A DNA stretch of 64,000 nt. Origin: Mesorhizobium sp. (lineage in GTDB: Bacteria; Pseudomonadota; Alphaproteobacteria; Rhizobiales; Rhizobiaceae). The notes beneath the pieces were generated by a model, which worked only from the letters and a program-made list of their open reading frames with translations, was not told the DNA's origin and did no database searches. The position numbers were made by a program, and so were the translations under genes. The stretch covers positions 25,399-89,398 of the forward strand of contig NZ_JAFKID010000022.1 in the NCBI RefSeq assembly GCF_017306545.1. The letters are read 5' to 3'. Positions within the stretch are counted from its first letter, which is position 1. Each line of letters begins with the position of its first letter. Below, piece by piece: positions 56,329 to 64,000 of the stretch.

Positions 56329-57921
56329 TCAGTCCTTGCTGATGAAGCGGGACGGATGGACGTCCATCACATTGTCCACGAAGCCGTGGAGCTTCGGCGA
56401 AACGATGTCGTGGTAGCTGTAGTAGAGAAGCGGTATCTGGCCGACATTGTCGATGAGGACACGCTCGGCGTCGGCCAGGTCCTTCATGCGTTCCTGCGGA
56501 TTGCCGCCGGCTGCGGCGGCCTTGTCCATCGCCTTCTCGAAGTCGGCATTGTCGAAGTCGGAATAGTTGTTGCCGCTCGCCTTGCGCGAAATGCCGAGGA
56601 AGGTTTCGGGGTCCTTGTAGTCGGCGATCCAGCCGGCACGGGCGACGTCGTAGTTGCCCTTCTGCTCCAGGAAGCTGTAGTGGGTCTTGGTGTCGGTGTT
56701 GAGCAGCGACACGTCGACGCCGAGCGGCTTCAGCTGTTCCTGAATGGCCACGGCCGTATTCTTGTGGTTCTCCGACGTGTTGTAGCGGATTTCCATCTTC
56801 AGCGGATGCTCGGGCGTATAGCCGAGCTTCTCGAGGATCTTCTTGGCCTCGTCCTCACGGTCGATCTGCGACATGTCGGCATATTTGGCGAGTGCCGGCG
56901 TGTAGCCCTCGATGCCGGGCGGCACCATGGAATAGCCGGGCAGCATGGAATTCTGCCAGACCTTCTCGGCTAGGAAGTCGCGGTCGATCGCCATGGAGAT
57001 AGCGTTGCGCAGTTCGACGTTGTCCCACGGCGCCTTGTCGGTCTTGATCGCGTAGTAATAGGTGCCGAGATAGGGGCCGACCTTGATCTGGTCGCCGAAC
57101 TTGGCTTTCAGGTCGGCAAGCTGTTCGGTGGGCAGGTCGTCATAGCTGTCCAGTTCGCCGGCTTCGAAGCGCTTGATGGCGGAGGAGCGATCCTCCGTCG
57201 GGATATAGTTGACCGTGTCGATCTTGACGGAGGCGGCGTCCCAGAACTTCGGGTTCTTGACCAGCTTGATGTGGTCGTTCGGCACCCATTCGGCCAGCGT
57301 GTAGGCGCCGTTGGACACCAGCTTGCCGGGCTTCACCCAATCCGCGCCCAGTTTCTCGACCGAGGCCTTGTTGACGGGATAGGTCGCCTGATGGGTCAGC
57401 ATTTCAAGGAAATACGGCGTCGGCGCCTTGAGCGTCACTTCCAGCGTATGGTCGTCGACCGCCTTGACGCCCATGTCGTCCGGCTTGCCCTTCTTGGTGT
57501 TCACCTCCTCCGCGTTCTTGATCGGATAAAGCATGGAGGCGTATTCGGCGCCCGTCGCCGGGTCTTCCAGCCGGTGGAAGGCAAAGACAAAATCTTCGGC
57601 CGTCACCGGGCTGCCGTCCGACCACACGCCGTCCTTGCGCAGCTTGAAGGTGTAGACCGTGCCGTCGTCCGAAACCGTCCAGCTTTCGGCGGCGCCGGGA
57701 ATGACGTTCGCCTTCTCGTCCTGCATGACGAGGCCCTGGAACAGATCGCGCAGCACGTTGGCTTCATAGATGGTCGAGGTCTTGTGCGGGTCGAGCGATT
57801 CCGGCTCGGCGGCGCTGCCGCGGTTGTAGACCACATCGGCAAAGGCGGCCGTGTGGAACGCCCCCGCCCCCAGCGCCAGCGTGGTGGCAAATACGGTTGC
57901 CTTCAGCATTGTCTTGAACAT
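56329..57921 (-). CDS. Oligopeptide ABC transporter substrate-binding protein (OppA type)
   Basis: 530 residues with a Sec signal peptide (MFKTMLKATVFATTLALGAGAFHTAAFA) and a family 5 extracellular solute-binding fold: VYNRGSAAEPESLDPHKTSTIYEANVLRDLFQGL, WSDGSPVTAEDFVFAFHRLEDP, ARAGWIADYKDPETFL. It is OppA/MppA-like and may bind peptides or murein peptides. It is the first gene of the operon, 67 bp upstream of the permease genes, and has its own leader. Confidence 0.94.
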   Translation of the reverse strand: MFKTMLKATVFATTLALGAGAFHTAAFADVVYNRGSAAEPESLDPHKTSTIYEANVLRDLFQGLVMQDEKANVIPGAAESWTVSDDGTVYTFKLRKDGVWSDGSPVTAEDFVFAFHRLEDPATGAEYASMLYPIKNAEEVNTKKGKPDDMGVKAVDDHTLEVTLKAPTPYFLEMLTHQATYPVNKASVEKLGADWVKPGKLVSNGAYTLAEWVPNDHIKLVKNPKFWDAASVKIDTVNYIPTEDRSSAIKRFEAGELDSYDDLPTEQLADLKAKFGDQIKVGPYLGTYYYAIKTDKAPWDNVELRNAISMAIDRDFLAEKVWQNSMLPGYSMVPPGIEGYTPALAKYADMSQIDREDEAKKILEKLGYTPEHPLKMEIRYNTSENHKNTAVAIQEQLKPLGVDVSLLNTDTKTHYSFLEQKGNYDVARAGWIADYKDPETFLGISRKASGNNYSDFDNADFEKAMDKAAAAGGNPQERMKDLADAERVLIDNVGQIPLLYYSYHDIVSPKLHGFVDNVMDVHPSRFISKD

Positions 57922-58208
57922 TAGCCTTCTCCCTTTGCGGCGCAGCCTCGCGGAGCGCGCCTCACGAGTGTTGTCGTCGCGACCCGGTTCCCCCAGGTTC
58001 GTCGGCGAGCCGCAGGTCCCTTCCCGCAGCCGGTGTCAGGACACTAACAGGCGACAATCATATTTCAACAACCTCCTTCCCGGAGCCGGAGCACATGTTT
58101 CCAGCCGCCGGGGCCGGTACGCAGACGCATCGCCGTCACAACCTGAATTCATCTTGGGTTGTATTCTTAGTTCAGCCGATTCTCATATGGAAAGGGCATG
58201 CTCGTTCC
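57922..58208. other. Divergent intergenic region, oppA/tadE
   Basis: A 287-bp spacer without a gene. The oppA side is GC-rich. The tadE side (about 58145-58255) is strikingly AT-rich, unlike its surroundings. No tRNA, terminator or clear palindrome was seen. Confidence 0.55.
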
Positions 58209-58655
58209 ATGTGTAATCGTTTGTCTTTTCAATTTAATTTCGTAAGATTGACACGCGATGCGAAGGCGACGTCGGCCATCGAATTCGCCATGCTGTCTCC
58301 CCTTTTTATCCTGATCTTGCTCGGAATGGTTGCATACGGCATCTACTTCGGTGCCAGCCATTCCGTCCAGCAGATCGCCGCCGACGCGGCGAGGATCGCG
58401 CTGTCCGGCCTGGACCAGACGGAACGCCAGACCCTCGTGACGGCCTTCATCCGCAACAACGCCGCTGGCTACCCTTTCATCGATCCGCAAAAGCTGACGG
58501 TGACGGCCGAGGACAACGCCGCCGATCCCGACCAGTTCGTCGTCGCCGTGCAATACGACGCGCGCGAGTTGCCGATCTGGGACCTCCTGCCGGCGCTGCC
58601 CCTGCCGGGCACGACCATCGCGCGGCGCTCGACGATCCGCATCGGAGGCATATGA
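58209..58655 (+). CDS. tadE: TadE family pilus assembly protein
   Basis: 148 residues from ATG 58209 (MCNRLSFQFNFVRLTRDAKAT). The TadE-like motif SAIEFAMLSPLFILILLGMVAYGIYFG gives one N-terminal membrane helix with the Glu at position +5 required for pseudopilin processing, and the C-terminal half is periplasmic. The first 60 bp are AT-rich and atypical. It overlaps the next gene by 4 bp (ATGA). No other tad genes (cpaBCEF, flp) are in the window. Confidence 0.87.
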   Translation: MCNRLSFQFNFVRLTRDAKATSAIEFAMLSPLFILILLGMVAYGIYFGASHSVQQIAADAARIALSGLDQTERQTLVTAFIRNNAAGYPFIDPQKLTVTAEDNAADPDQFVVAVQYDARELPIWDLLPALPLPGTTIARRSTIRIGGI

Positions 58656-60430
58656 TGCCGAAGCGCTTCCTTGCCGGGAAGGTCTGGGCCGATTTCGCCC
58701 GCGACAGGCGCGCCAATTTCGCGGTGATGACGGCGCTCAGCATGCCGCTCGCCATCACGCTGGCCGCGTTCGCGGTGGACGAGGGGTCGCTCTACACGGA
58801 ACGACGCGCGTCGCAGTCCCTCGTCGATATCGCCGCCATCACTGCCGCCGCCAATATCGACCGGGCCGAGGCCGCGGTGCTGACGACCTTGCGGGACAAC
58901 GGCATTGCCTCCGTCGCCATGCGCGACCCCGATACCGGCACTCTTCCCGCAGACGCCACCGGCGACACGCCGGCCGTCAGGATCGTGCGCGGGCACTATT
59001 CGCCCGATCCGGCCGTCGCCGCCGGCAGTCGCTTCCAGCCCCTGACACAGCCCTACAATGCCGTGCGGGTAACGCTCGAAAGGCAGGGAACCCTGTTTTT
59101 CGGCTCCGCCATCATGGCTCCGCCGACGATTTCCACCACGGCCGTCGCGAGCAGCCGGGCCGAAGCCGCCTTTTCCGTCGGTTCGCGGCTGGCGAAGGTC
59201 GACGGCGGCATCCTCAACGCCCTGCTCGGCGGTCTCGTCGGCGGCAATCTTTCGCTCAGCGTCATGGATTACGACGCGCTGATCGGCGCCGACGTCGATG
59301 CGCTCTCCTTCCTCGATGCACTCGCCCTGCAACTGCATGTGACCGGCGGCACCTATAGCGAGGTGCTGCAATCCAAGGCGACCATCGGGCAGGTGGCGAC
59401 GGCGCTCGCCAATACGGCAGGCGTCGGTCAGGCGAGCAAGCTCGCCTTGCAGGCAATCGCCGCCGGCGCCACGCTCGGCACGCAAATTCCCCTCAGCCAG
59501 CTCATCGATCTCGGCCCCGTCGCCCGTCTCGGGCTGGGGCAGCGGCCGTCAGGCCTGCCGATCGACGCCAGCGCTTTCGGCATGCTGACGGCCGCGGCGA
59601 CGCTGGCAAACAGTTCGCATCAGGTCCAACTCGACCTCGGCACAACGGTTCCCGGCCTCGTCTCGGCCAAGCTCGCCATCGCCATCGGCGAGCCGCCCCA
59701 ATCCTCGCCATGGCTGGCGGTCGGCGAGACGGGTACCGTGGTGCGGACGGCGCAGACGCGGCTTCGCCTCGACGCGACCATTGGCAATTCGGCCTCCAAC
59801 CTCGGCGGCGGCATCAAGCTTCTTTCCGTATCGCTGCCACTGCATGTCGAGGTGGCGCAGGCCGAGGCCAGGCTGGCCGCCATTTCCTGCCCGACCGGGC
59901 GGCCGGACAGCATCAGCGTCTCGGTCGCGGCGCGCCCCGGCATCGCCTCGCTGCGGCTCGCAGAAAGCGACGCCGCCGGCTTCGCCGACTTCAGCAAGCC
60001 GCAATCCTTCCACGACGCGCGCATCGCCGCGGTCAGCCTCAAGCTGCTGTTGCTGTCGCTCGACCTGCTCGGCGTCGACGGCTCCGCCTCGGCCACGTCG
60101 ACCAACACCAGCCCGACGATGCTGACCTTCGACAGCACCGACATTGCCAACAAGGCCGTGAAATCCACGCCGACCAAGAACGTCACCGAAACCCTGACCC
60201 TGTCGCTGGTCAACGACCTCACGCTTTCGGTGAACGCGCTTGGCCTCGGCCTCGATGTCACCGGCCTCTTGTCCACGGTGAAGCCCGCCGTCGTCACGGT
60301 CCTCAAAACCGTGACGGTTCCCCTGGACACGCTGCTCTACAACACGCTTTCGGCGCTCGGCGTGCGCATCGGCGAGGCCGACGTGCGCGTCACCGGCGCG
60401 ACATGCGGGCGAGCCGTGCTGGTGCAGTAG
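58652..60430 (+). CDS. tadG: TadG family pilus assembly protein
   Basis: 592 residues. N-terminal helix ANFAVMTALSMPLAITLAAFAVDEGSLYTERRASQSLVDIAAITAA (TadG-like, Tad_N), then a large extracytoplasmic part rich in Ala, Leu, Ser and Thr with weak internal repetition (LLGGLVGGNLSLSV, LGLGLDVTGLLSTV). Its ATG overlaps the tadE stop. TadG usually carries a VWA domain, but none is obvious here, so only the N-terminal part clearly belongs to the family. It is convergent with the alpha-glucosidase gene, 6 bp apart. Confidence 0.85.
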   Translation: MMPKRFLAGKVWADFARDRRANFAVMTALSMPLAITLAAFAVDEGSLYTERRASQSLVDIAAITAAANIDRAEAAVLTTLRDNGIASVAMRDPDTGTLPADATGDTPAVRIVRGHYSPDPAVAAGSRFQPLTQPYNAVRVTLERQGTLFFGSAIMAPPTISTTAVASSRAEAAFSVGSRLAKVDGGILNALLGGLVGGNLSLSVMDYDALIGADVDALSFLDALALQLHVTGGTYSEVLQSKATIGQVATALANTAGVGQASKLALQAIAAGATLGTQIPLSQLIDLGPVARLGLGQRPSGLPIDASAFGMLTAAATLANSSHQVQLDLGTTVPGLVSAKLAIAIGEPPQSSPWLAVGETGTVVRTAQTRLRLDATIGNSASNLGGGIKLLSVSLPLHVEVAQAEARLAAISCPTGRPDSISVSVAARPGIASLRLAESDAAGFADFSKPQSFHDARIAAVSLKLLLLSLDLLGVDGSASATSTNTSPTMLTFDSTDIANKAVKSTPTKNVTETLTLSLVNDLTLSVNALGLGLDVTGLLSTVKPAVVTVLKTVTVPLDTLLYNTLSALGVRIGEADVRVTGATCGRAVLVQ

Positions 60431-60435
60431 GAAGC

Positions 60436-62067
60436 CTATCCGATCTGGCCGATAAAGGCGCGCAAGCCCGGCAGCGACAGGGCATCTCCCTGCAAGGCCG
60501 CGCCGTAGCCGGCGTAGTCGACGGCCGTGACCGGGCCGAGATCGGCAGGCAGAGGCCAGCGCACTTCGCCTTCGCCGAAGTTGAAGGCGCACAGCAATTT
60601 CTCGCCCTCCCCTTCCCGAACGAAGGCCAGCACGTCGCCGCCGGCATCGAGGAAACGGATCGAACCGCGCACCACCGCCGGATGCGCGCGGCGGATGCCG
60701 AGCACGGCGCGGTAGTGGGTCAGCACCGAATTCACGTCCGGGGTCTGGACGTCCACGGCGCGGGCGCGCTGGCTGTCCGGCACCGGCAGCCATGGCTTTG
60801 CCGTCGAAAAACCGGCGTTCGGCGCATCCTTTTCCCAAACCATCGGCGTGCGGCAGCCGTCGCGCCCCTTGTTGCCGGGCCAAAAGCGGATGCCGACTGG
60901 GTCGCGCAGGTCCGCATAGGCGAGTTCCGCCTGCTCAAGCCCCAGTTCCTCGCCTTCGTAAAGGCAGATCGAGCCGCGCAGGCACGAAAGCAGCTCGATG
61001 GCGAACTTGGCGACGGCGACCGGGTCGCCGCCCGGCCGCGTCCAGCGCGTGACGTGGCGCACCACGTCATGGTTGGAGAACGCCCAGCAGACCCAGCCGT
61101 CGGGCGCTTCCCGCTCGAAAGCCTCGACGCAGCCGCGCACGTGGCCGGCGGAAAAATCCGCGCCGAGCATGTCGAAGGTGTAGCACATGTTGAGCTTGTC
61201 GCTTCCGCTCGTGTAGGCGGCCAGCGTCTCCAGCGAACGGTCCTCGTCGCCGATCTCACCGACGGCGGCGCGGTCGCCGGCTTTGTCCAGCACAGAACGC
61301 AACCGACGCAGGAAATCGAGGTTTTCCGGCTGCGTCTTGTCGAACAGATGCTCCTGAAAGAGATAGGTGGTGTTCTGGCCGTTGGTGCCGGCGACGCTTT
61401 CGGCCAGCGGCGGGTTGGACCGCAGCCAGCGGTCCTGGAAATAATAGTTCACCGTGTCGAGGCGGATGCCGTCGACGCCGCGATCCAGCCAGAAGCGCAC
61501 GGCGTCGAGCAGCGCGTCCTGCACGGCGCCCTCGTGGAAATTCAGCGCCGGCTGGGCGGCGAGGAAATTGTGCATGTAATACTGCCGGCGCGTCGCGTCC
61601 CACTCCCATGCCGGCCCGCCGAAGACGGAAAGCCAGTTGTTGGGCGCCGTGCCGTCCGGCTGCGCGTTGGCCCAGACGTACCAGTCGGCCTTGGCGTTGT
61701 CGCGGCTGGAGCGGCTTTCGACGAACCAGTCGTGCTTTTCGGAGGTGTGCGCCAGGACCTGATCGATGATCACCTTCAGGCCCAGCCGATGCGCCTCGGC
61801 GACCAGCGCGTCGAAATCCGCCTCCGTTCCGAACATCGGATCGACGGCGCGATAGTCCGACACGTCGTAGCCCATGTCGGCCATCGGCGACTTGAAGAAG
61901 GGCGACAGCCAGATCGCGTCGGCGCCGAGCGAGGCGACGTGGCCGAGCCGGCGGGTGATGCCGGCGAGGTCGCCGCTGCCGTCGCCGGTCGTGTCCTGAT
62001 AGGAGCGCGGATAGATCTGGTAGATGACGCAGCCGCGCCACCACTCTTCCTTCGCCGCCTCAGCCAT
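60436..62067 (-). CDS. aglA: Alpha-glucosidase/oligo-glucosidase, GH13
   Basis: 543 residues. GH13 motifs: VIYQIYPRSYQDTTGDGSGDLAGITRRLGHVASLGADAIWLSPFFKSPMADMGYDVSDY, region II DGIRLDTVNYYF (nucleophile Asp), region III AVGEIGDED (acid Glu) and region IV SNHDVVRHVTRW. It hydrolyses alpha-glucosides in the cytoplasm (no signal peptide). The rhizobial AglA name is likely but other oligo-1,6-glucosidases look alike. It follows glgX by 21 bp on the same strand. Confidence 0.9.
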   Translation of the reverse strand: MAEAAKEEWWRGCVIYQIYPRSYQDTTGDGSGDLAGITRRLGHVASLGADAIWLSPFFKSPMADMGYDVSDYRAVDPMFGTEADFDALVAEAHRLGLKVIIDQVLAHTSEKHDWFVESRSSRDNAKADWYVWANAQPDGTAPNNWLSVFGGPAWEWDATRRQYYMHNFLAAQPALNFHEGAVQDALLDAVRFWLDRGVDGIRLDTVNYYFQDRWLRSNPPLAESVAGTNGQNTTYLFQEHLFDKTQPENLDFLRRLRSVLDKAGDRAAVGEIGDEDRSLETLAAYTSGSDKLNMCYTFDMLGADFSAGHVRGCVEAFEREAPDGWVCWAFSNHDVVRHVTRWTRPGGDPVAVAKFAIELLSCLRGSICLYEGEELGLEQAELAYADLRDPVGIRFWPGNKGRDGCRTPMVWEKDAPNAGFSTAKPWLPVPDSQRARAVDVQTPDVNSVLTHYRAVLGIRRAHPAVVRGSIRFLDAGGDVLAFVREGEGEKLLCAFNFGEGEVRWPLPADLGPVTAVDYAGYGAALQGDALSLPGLRAFIGQIG

Positions 62068-62088
62068 GGTCGCTCCCCGCCTTTCGGT

Positions 62089-64000
62089 TCACCGTTGCTC
62101 GATCATCAGGGCGACAGACCGCCCCGGAACCGCCTCGCCGGCCGCCGGACCGCCTTCCAGGGCGGCAGCCCAGCGAAAGCCTTCCCGGCCGGGCAGGACG
62201 AAGGTCGAGCCGCGCCGGTCGCCGTTGACAAGCACGGCCAACCGGCCGCCCTGCGCGTTCCCGTCAGCCATTACCATGGCAAGGCGGCGGCGCGCAGGGT
62301 CCTGCCAGGTCACATCATCGAGAGGCGTGCCGGTTTCGGCCAGCCATTCGACATCCGCCATTTTCCCCGTCCCCGCCGGCCGGCCGGCGAGAAAGCGAAT
62401 AGTCTGCAAGGCAGGCGCCGCCTGCCGCAGCGCCGAAAGAGCGGCGACGAAATCCTCCAGCGCCGTATCGCGTCCCGCCCAATCCAGCCAGGTCAGGTCA
62501 TTGTCCTGCGCATAGGCATTGTTGTTGCCGCGCTGGCTGCGGCCGAACTCGTCGCCAGCCGTCAACATGATGGCGCCGCGCGAGGCGAACAGAGTGGCAA
62601 GCAGCGCGCGCTTGTCCGCGTCCCGTCGCGCGCGGATGGCGGGATCGTCCGTTTCGCCTTCGACGCCGTCGTTCCAGGAGAAATTCTCGTCGTGGCCGTC
62701 GCGGTTGTTCTCGCCGTTCGCCTCGTTGTGCTTGCCGGCATAGGAGACGAGATCGGCCAGCGTCATGCCGTCATGCGCGGCAATGAAATTCATCGTACGG
62801 GTGGCGGGCGCGCCATCGCGCTGAAAAACGTCGGACGAGCCGGCCATCCGCGTCGCCAGCGCGCCGACCGCGCCGGCGTCGCCACGCCAGAAACGGCGCA
62901 CGTCGTCACGGTAGCGATCGTTCCACTCCAGAAAGGGCGAAGCAAAATTGCCGAGTTGATAGCCGTTCCGGCCGATGTCCCATGGCTCGGCGATCAGGAT
63001 GCGATCCCCAAGCAACGGGTCGGCGCGCATCGCTTCCAGCAGCGGCGCGTCCGGTCGGTAGCCCGCATCGTCTCGGCCGAGGACCGGCGCAAGGTCGAAG
63101 CGGAAACCGTCCACGCCGGCATGGCGGACGAAATGGCGCAGGCTGTCGAGAACGAGCCGCTGCACGGCCGGATGATCGCAGGCCAGCGTGTTGCCGGTGC
63201 CGGTGTCGTTGACGAGTTTTGCGCCCGCATCGTGCCGGTAATAGGCTTGCGCATCCAGCCCGCGCAGCGACAGCGTCGGTCCCTGCGCATCGCTCTCGCC
63301 CGTATGGTTGAAGACGACATCGAGGACGACGCCGATGCCGGCCTTGTGGAGCGCGCACACCGCCTCGCGCAGATCGGCCAGCCCGCCCGGCGCCAGGCGT
63401 GGATCGAGCGCCATGAAGGTGACGGGATTGTAGCCCCAGGCGTTGGTCAGGCCGAGCGGCGGCAGATGGCGCTCGTCGATCCACGCCGCGACCGGCATCA
63501 GTTCGACGGCTGAGACGCCGAGCTTTTTCAGATGGTCGATGACGGCCGGCGCCTTCAGCGCGCGCAGTGTGCCGCGATCTTTTTCGGGCACGCCGGGATG
63601 ACGGATCGAGAACGCCTTGACCGGCAGTTCGTAGATCAGCCCGCCGGGATCGAACAGCGGTGACTGCATCGGTGGCGGCGCAGGCAACGCGCGCGCAATG
63701 GCTTTTGGCACCAGCGCGGCCGTATCGCCGCCCTCGCCGCGCCGCGCCGCCAGACGCGCGTCATAGATGTAGGGGCGATCGATCTCGACCGCATAAGGAT
63801 CGACCAGCAGCTTTTGCGCATCGAACCACAGGCCCTTTTCCGGCGCGTAAGGCCCATCGGCGCGAAAACCGTAGCGGGTGCCGTCTTTCAGGCCTGGCAC
63901 GAAGAGCGCATGAACGCCCCCGCCTTCCGATTTCAACTCAAGCCACGTCTCGCGCTCACCATCGAACAGGCAGACCCATACGCGCTCCGCCGCGCCGGAC
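62089..64000 (-). CDS. glgX: Glycogen debranching enzyme GlgX (5' end outside window)
   Basis: The open frame runs to the right edge. The first visible residues SGAAERVWVCLFDGERETWLEL belong to the N-terminal CBM48-like domain, so the start lies beyond the window. GH13 motifs: VVFNHTGESDAQGPTLSLRGLDAQAYYR, DGFRFDLAPVLGRDDAGY (nucleophile Asp), ILIAEPWDIGRNGYQLGNF (acid Glu) and FIAAHDGMTLADLVSYAGKHNEANGENNRDGHDENFSWN, which is the GlgX signature. It removes alpha-1,6 branches from glycogen. An internal ATG at 63936 is not the start. Confidence 0.94.
   Translation of the reverse strand, partial: SGAAERVWVCLFDGERETWLELKSEGGGVHALFVPGLKDGTRYGFRADGPYAPEKGLWFDAQKLLVDPYAVEIDRPYIYDARLAARRGEGGDTAALVPKAIARALPAPPPMQSPLFDPGGLIYELPVKAFSIRHPGVPEKDRGTLRALKAPAVIDHLKKLGVSAVELMPVAAWIDERHLPPLGLTNAWGYNPVTFMALDPRLAPGGLADLREAVCALHKAGIGVVLDVVFNHTGESDAQGPTLSLRGLDAQAYYRHDAGAKLVNDTGTGNTLACDHPAVQRLVLDSLRHFVRHAGVDGFRFDLAPVLGRDDAGYRPDAPLLEAMRADPLLGDRILIAEPWDIGRNGYQLGNFASPFLEWNDRYRDDVRRFWRGDAGAVGALATRMAGSSDVFQRDGAPATRTMNFIAAHDGMTLADLVSYAGKHNEANGENNRDGHDENFSWNDGVEGETDDPAIRARRDADKRALLATLFASRGAIMLTAGDEFGRSQRGNNNAYAQDNDLTWLDWAGRDTALEDFVAALSALRQAAPALQTIRFLAGRPAGTGKMADVEWLAETGTPLDDVTWQDPARRRLAMVMADGNAQGGRLAVLVNGDRRGSTFVLPGREGFRWAAALEGGPAAGEAVPGRSVALMIEQR

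Noticed and set aside
59710-63513. 1267-codon plus-strand frame near the right end
   Set aside because: Antisense shadow of the GH13 genes and read-through of the tadG region.

Overview
The window is GC-rich chromosomal DNA from an alphaproteobacterium of the order Hyphomicrobiales/Rhizobiales. A Mesorhizobium-like (Phyllobacteriaceae) host fits best. The reasons are a FeuP-type response regulator, a MucR/Ros regulator, a betI-betC-betA-betB set, an R. etli-type asparaginase, many small rhizobial families (DUF1491, DUF2336, DUF5330, DUF6456, TIGR03808) and typical rhizobial intergenic palindromes. Taxonomy is inferred from gene content only.

Layout. 1-930: 3' part of a two-component response regulator gene (feuP-like, cut by the window edge) preceded by a small secreted protein that fits FeuN. 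1047-15551: a complete minus-strand gene transfer agent (GTA) structural cluster in canonical order, from terminase small and large subunits, portal, protease and capsid through connectors, tail proteins and baseplate proteins to a TIM-barrel megaprotein and a holin-like ORF. It has no integrase, repressor or replication gene. Three control features stand out inside it: a -1 frameshift cassette fusing the two tail-chaperone ORFs, a strong terminator just downstream of the capsid gene, and a promoter overlapped by an inverted repeat upstream of gene 1.

15871-24922: class A penicillin-binding protein, a DUF1214/DUF1254 pair, DUF2336, DUF1491, a membrane-anchored peptidoglycan-binding protein overlapping a DivJ-like histidine kinase, DUF5330 and SufE. 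24936-27203: a regulator neighbourhood (DUF6456, a DnaA-domain-IV-like HTH protein, a small basic protein and MucR). 27587-34020: oligopeptidase B-like S9 peptidase, di-haem cytochrome c with cytochrome c', SodB, a branched-chain aminotransferase and a YkuD lipoprotein. 34046-39556: HerA-like ATPase and the two methylmalonyl-CoA mutase subunits, followed by a 66-aa protein.

39608-49948: GreA/B-family factor, TIGR03808 beta-helix protein, asparaginase, DUF488, an SCP2-type thiolase, then divergently the choline-O-sulfate to glycine betaine pathway (betI, betC, betA, betB) with a clear BetI-like operator. 49942-58655: a ManC-AGE epimerase fusion, tRNA-Pro(CGG), a four-gene oligopeptide ABC transporter, and an orphan TadE/TadG pair that continues to 60430. 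60436-64000: alpha-glucosidase and glycogen debranching enzyme GlgX (cut by the right edge).

No CRISPR array, rRNA or intact insertion sequence was seen. The most interesting content is the GTA cluster and its expression-control signals.
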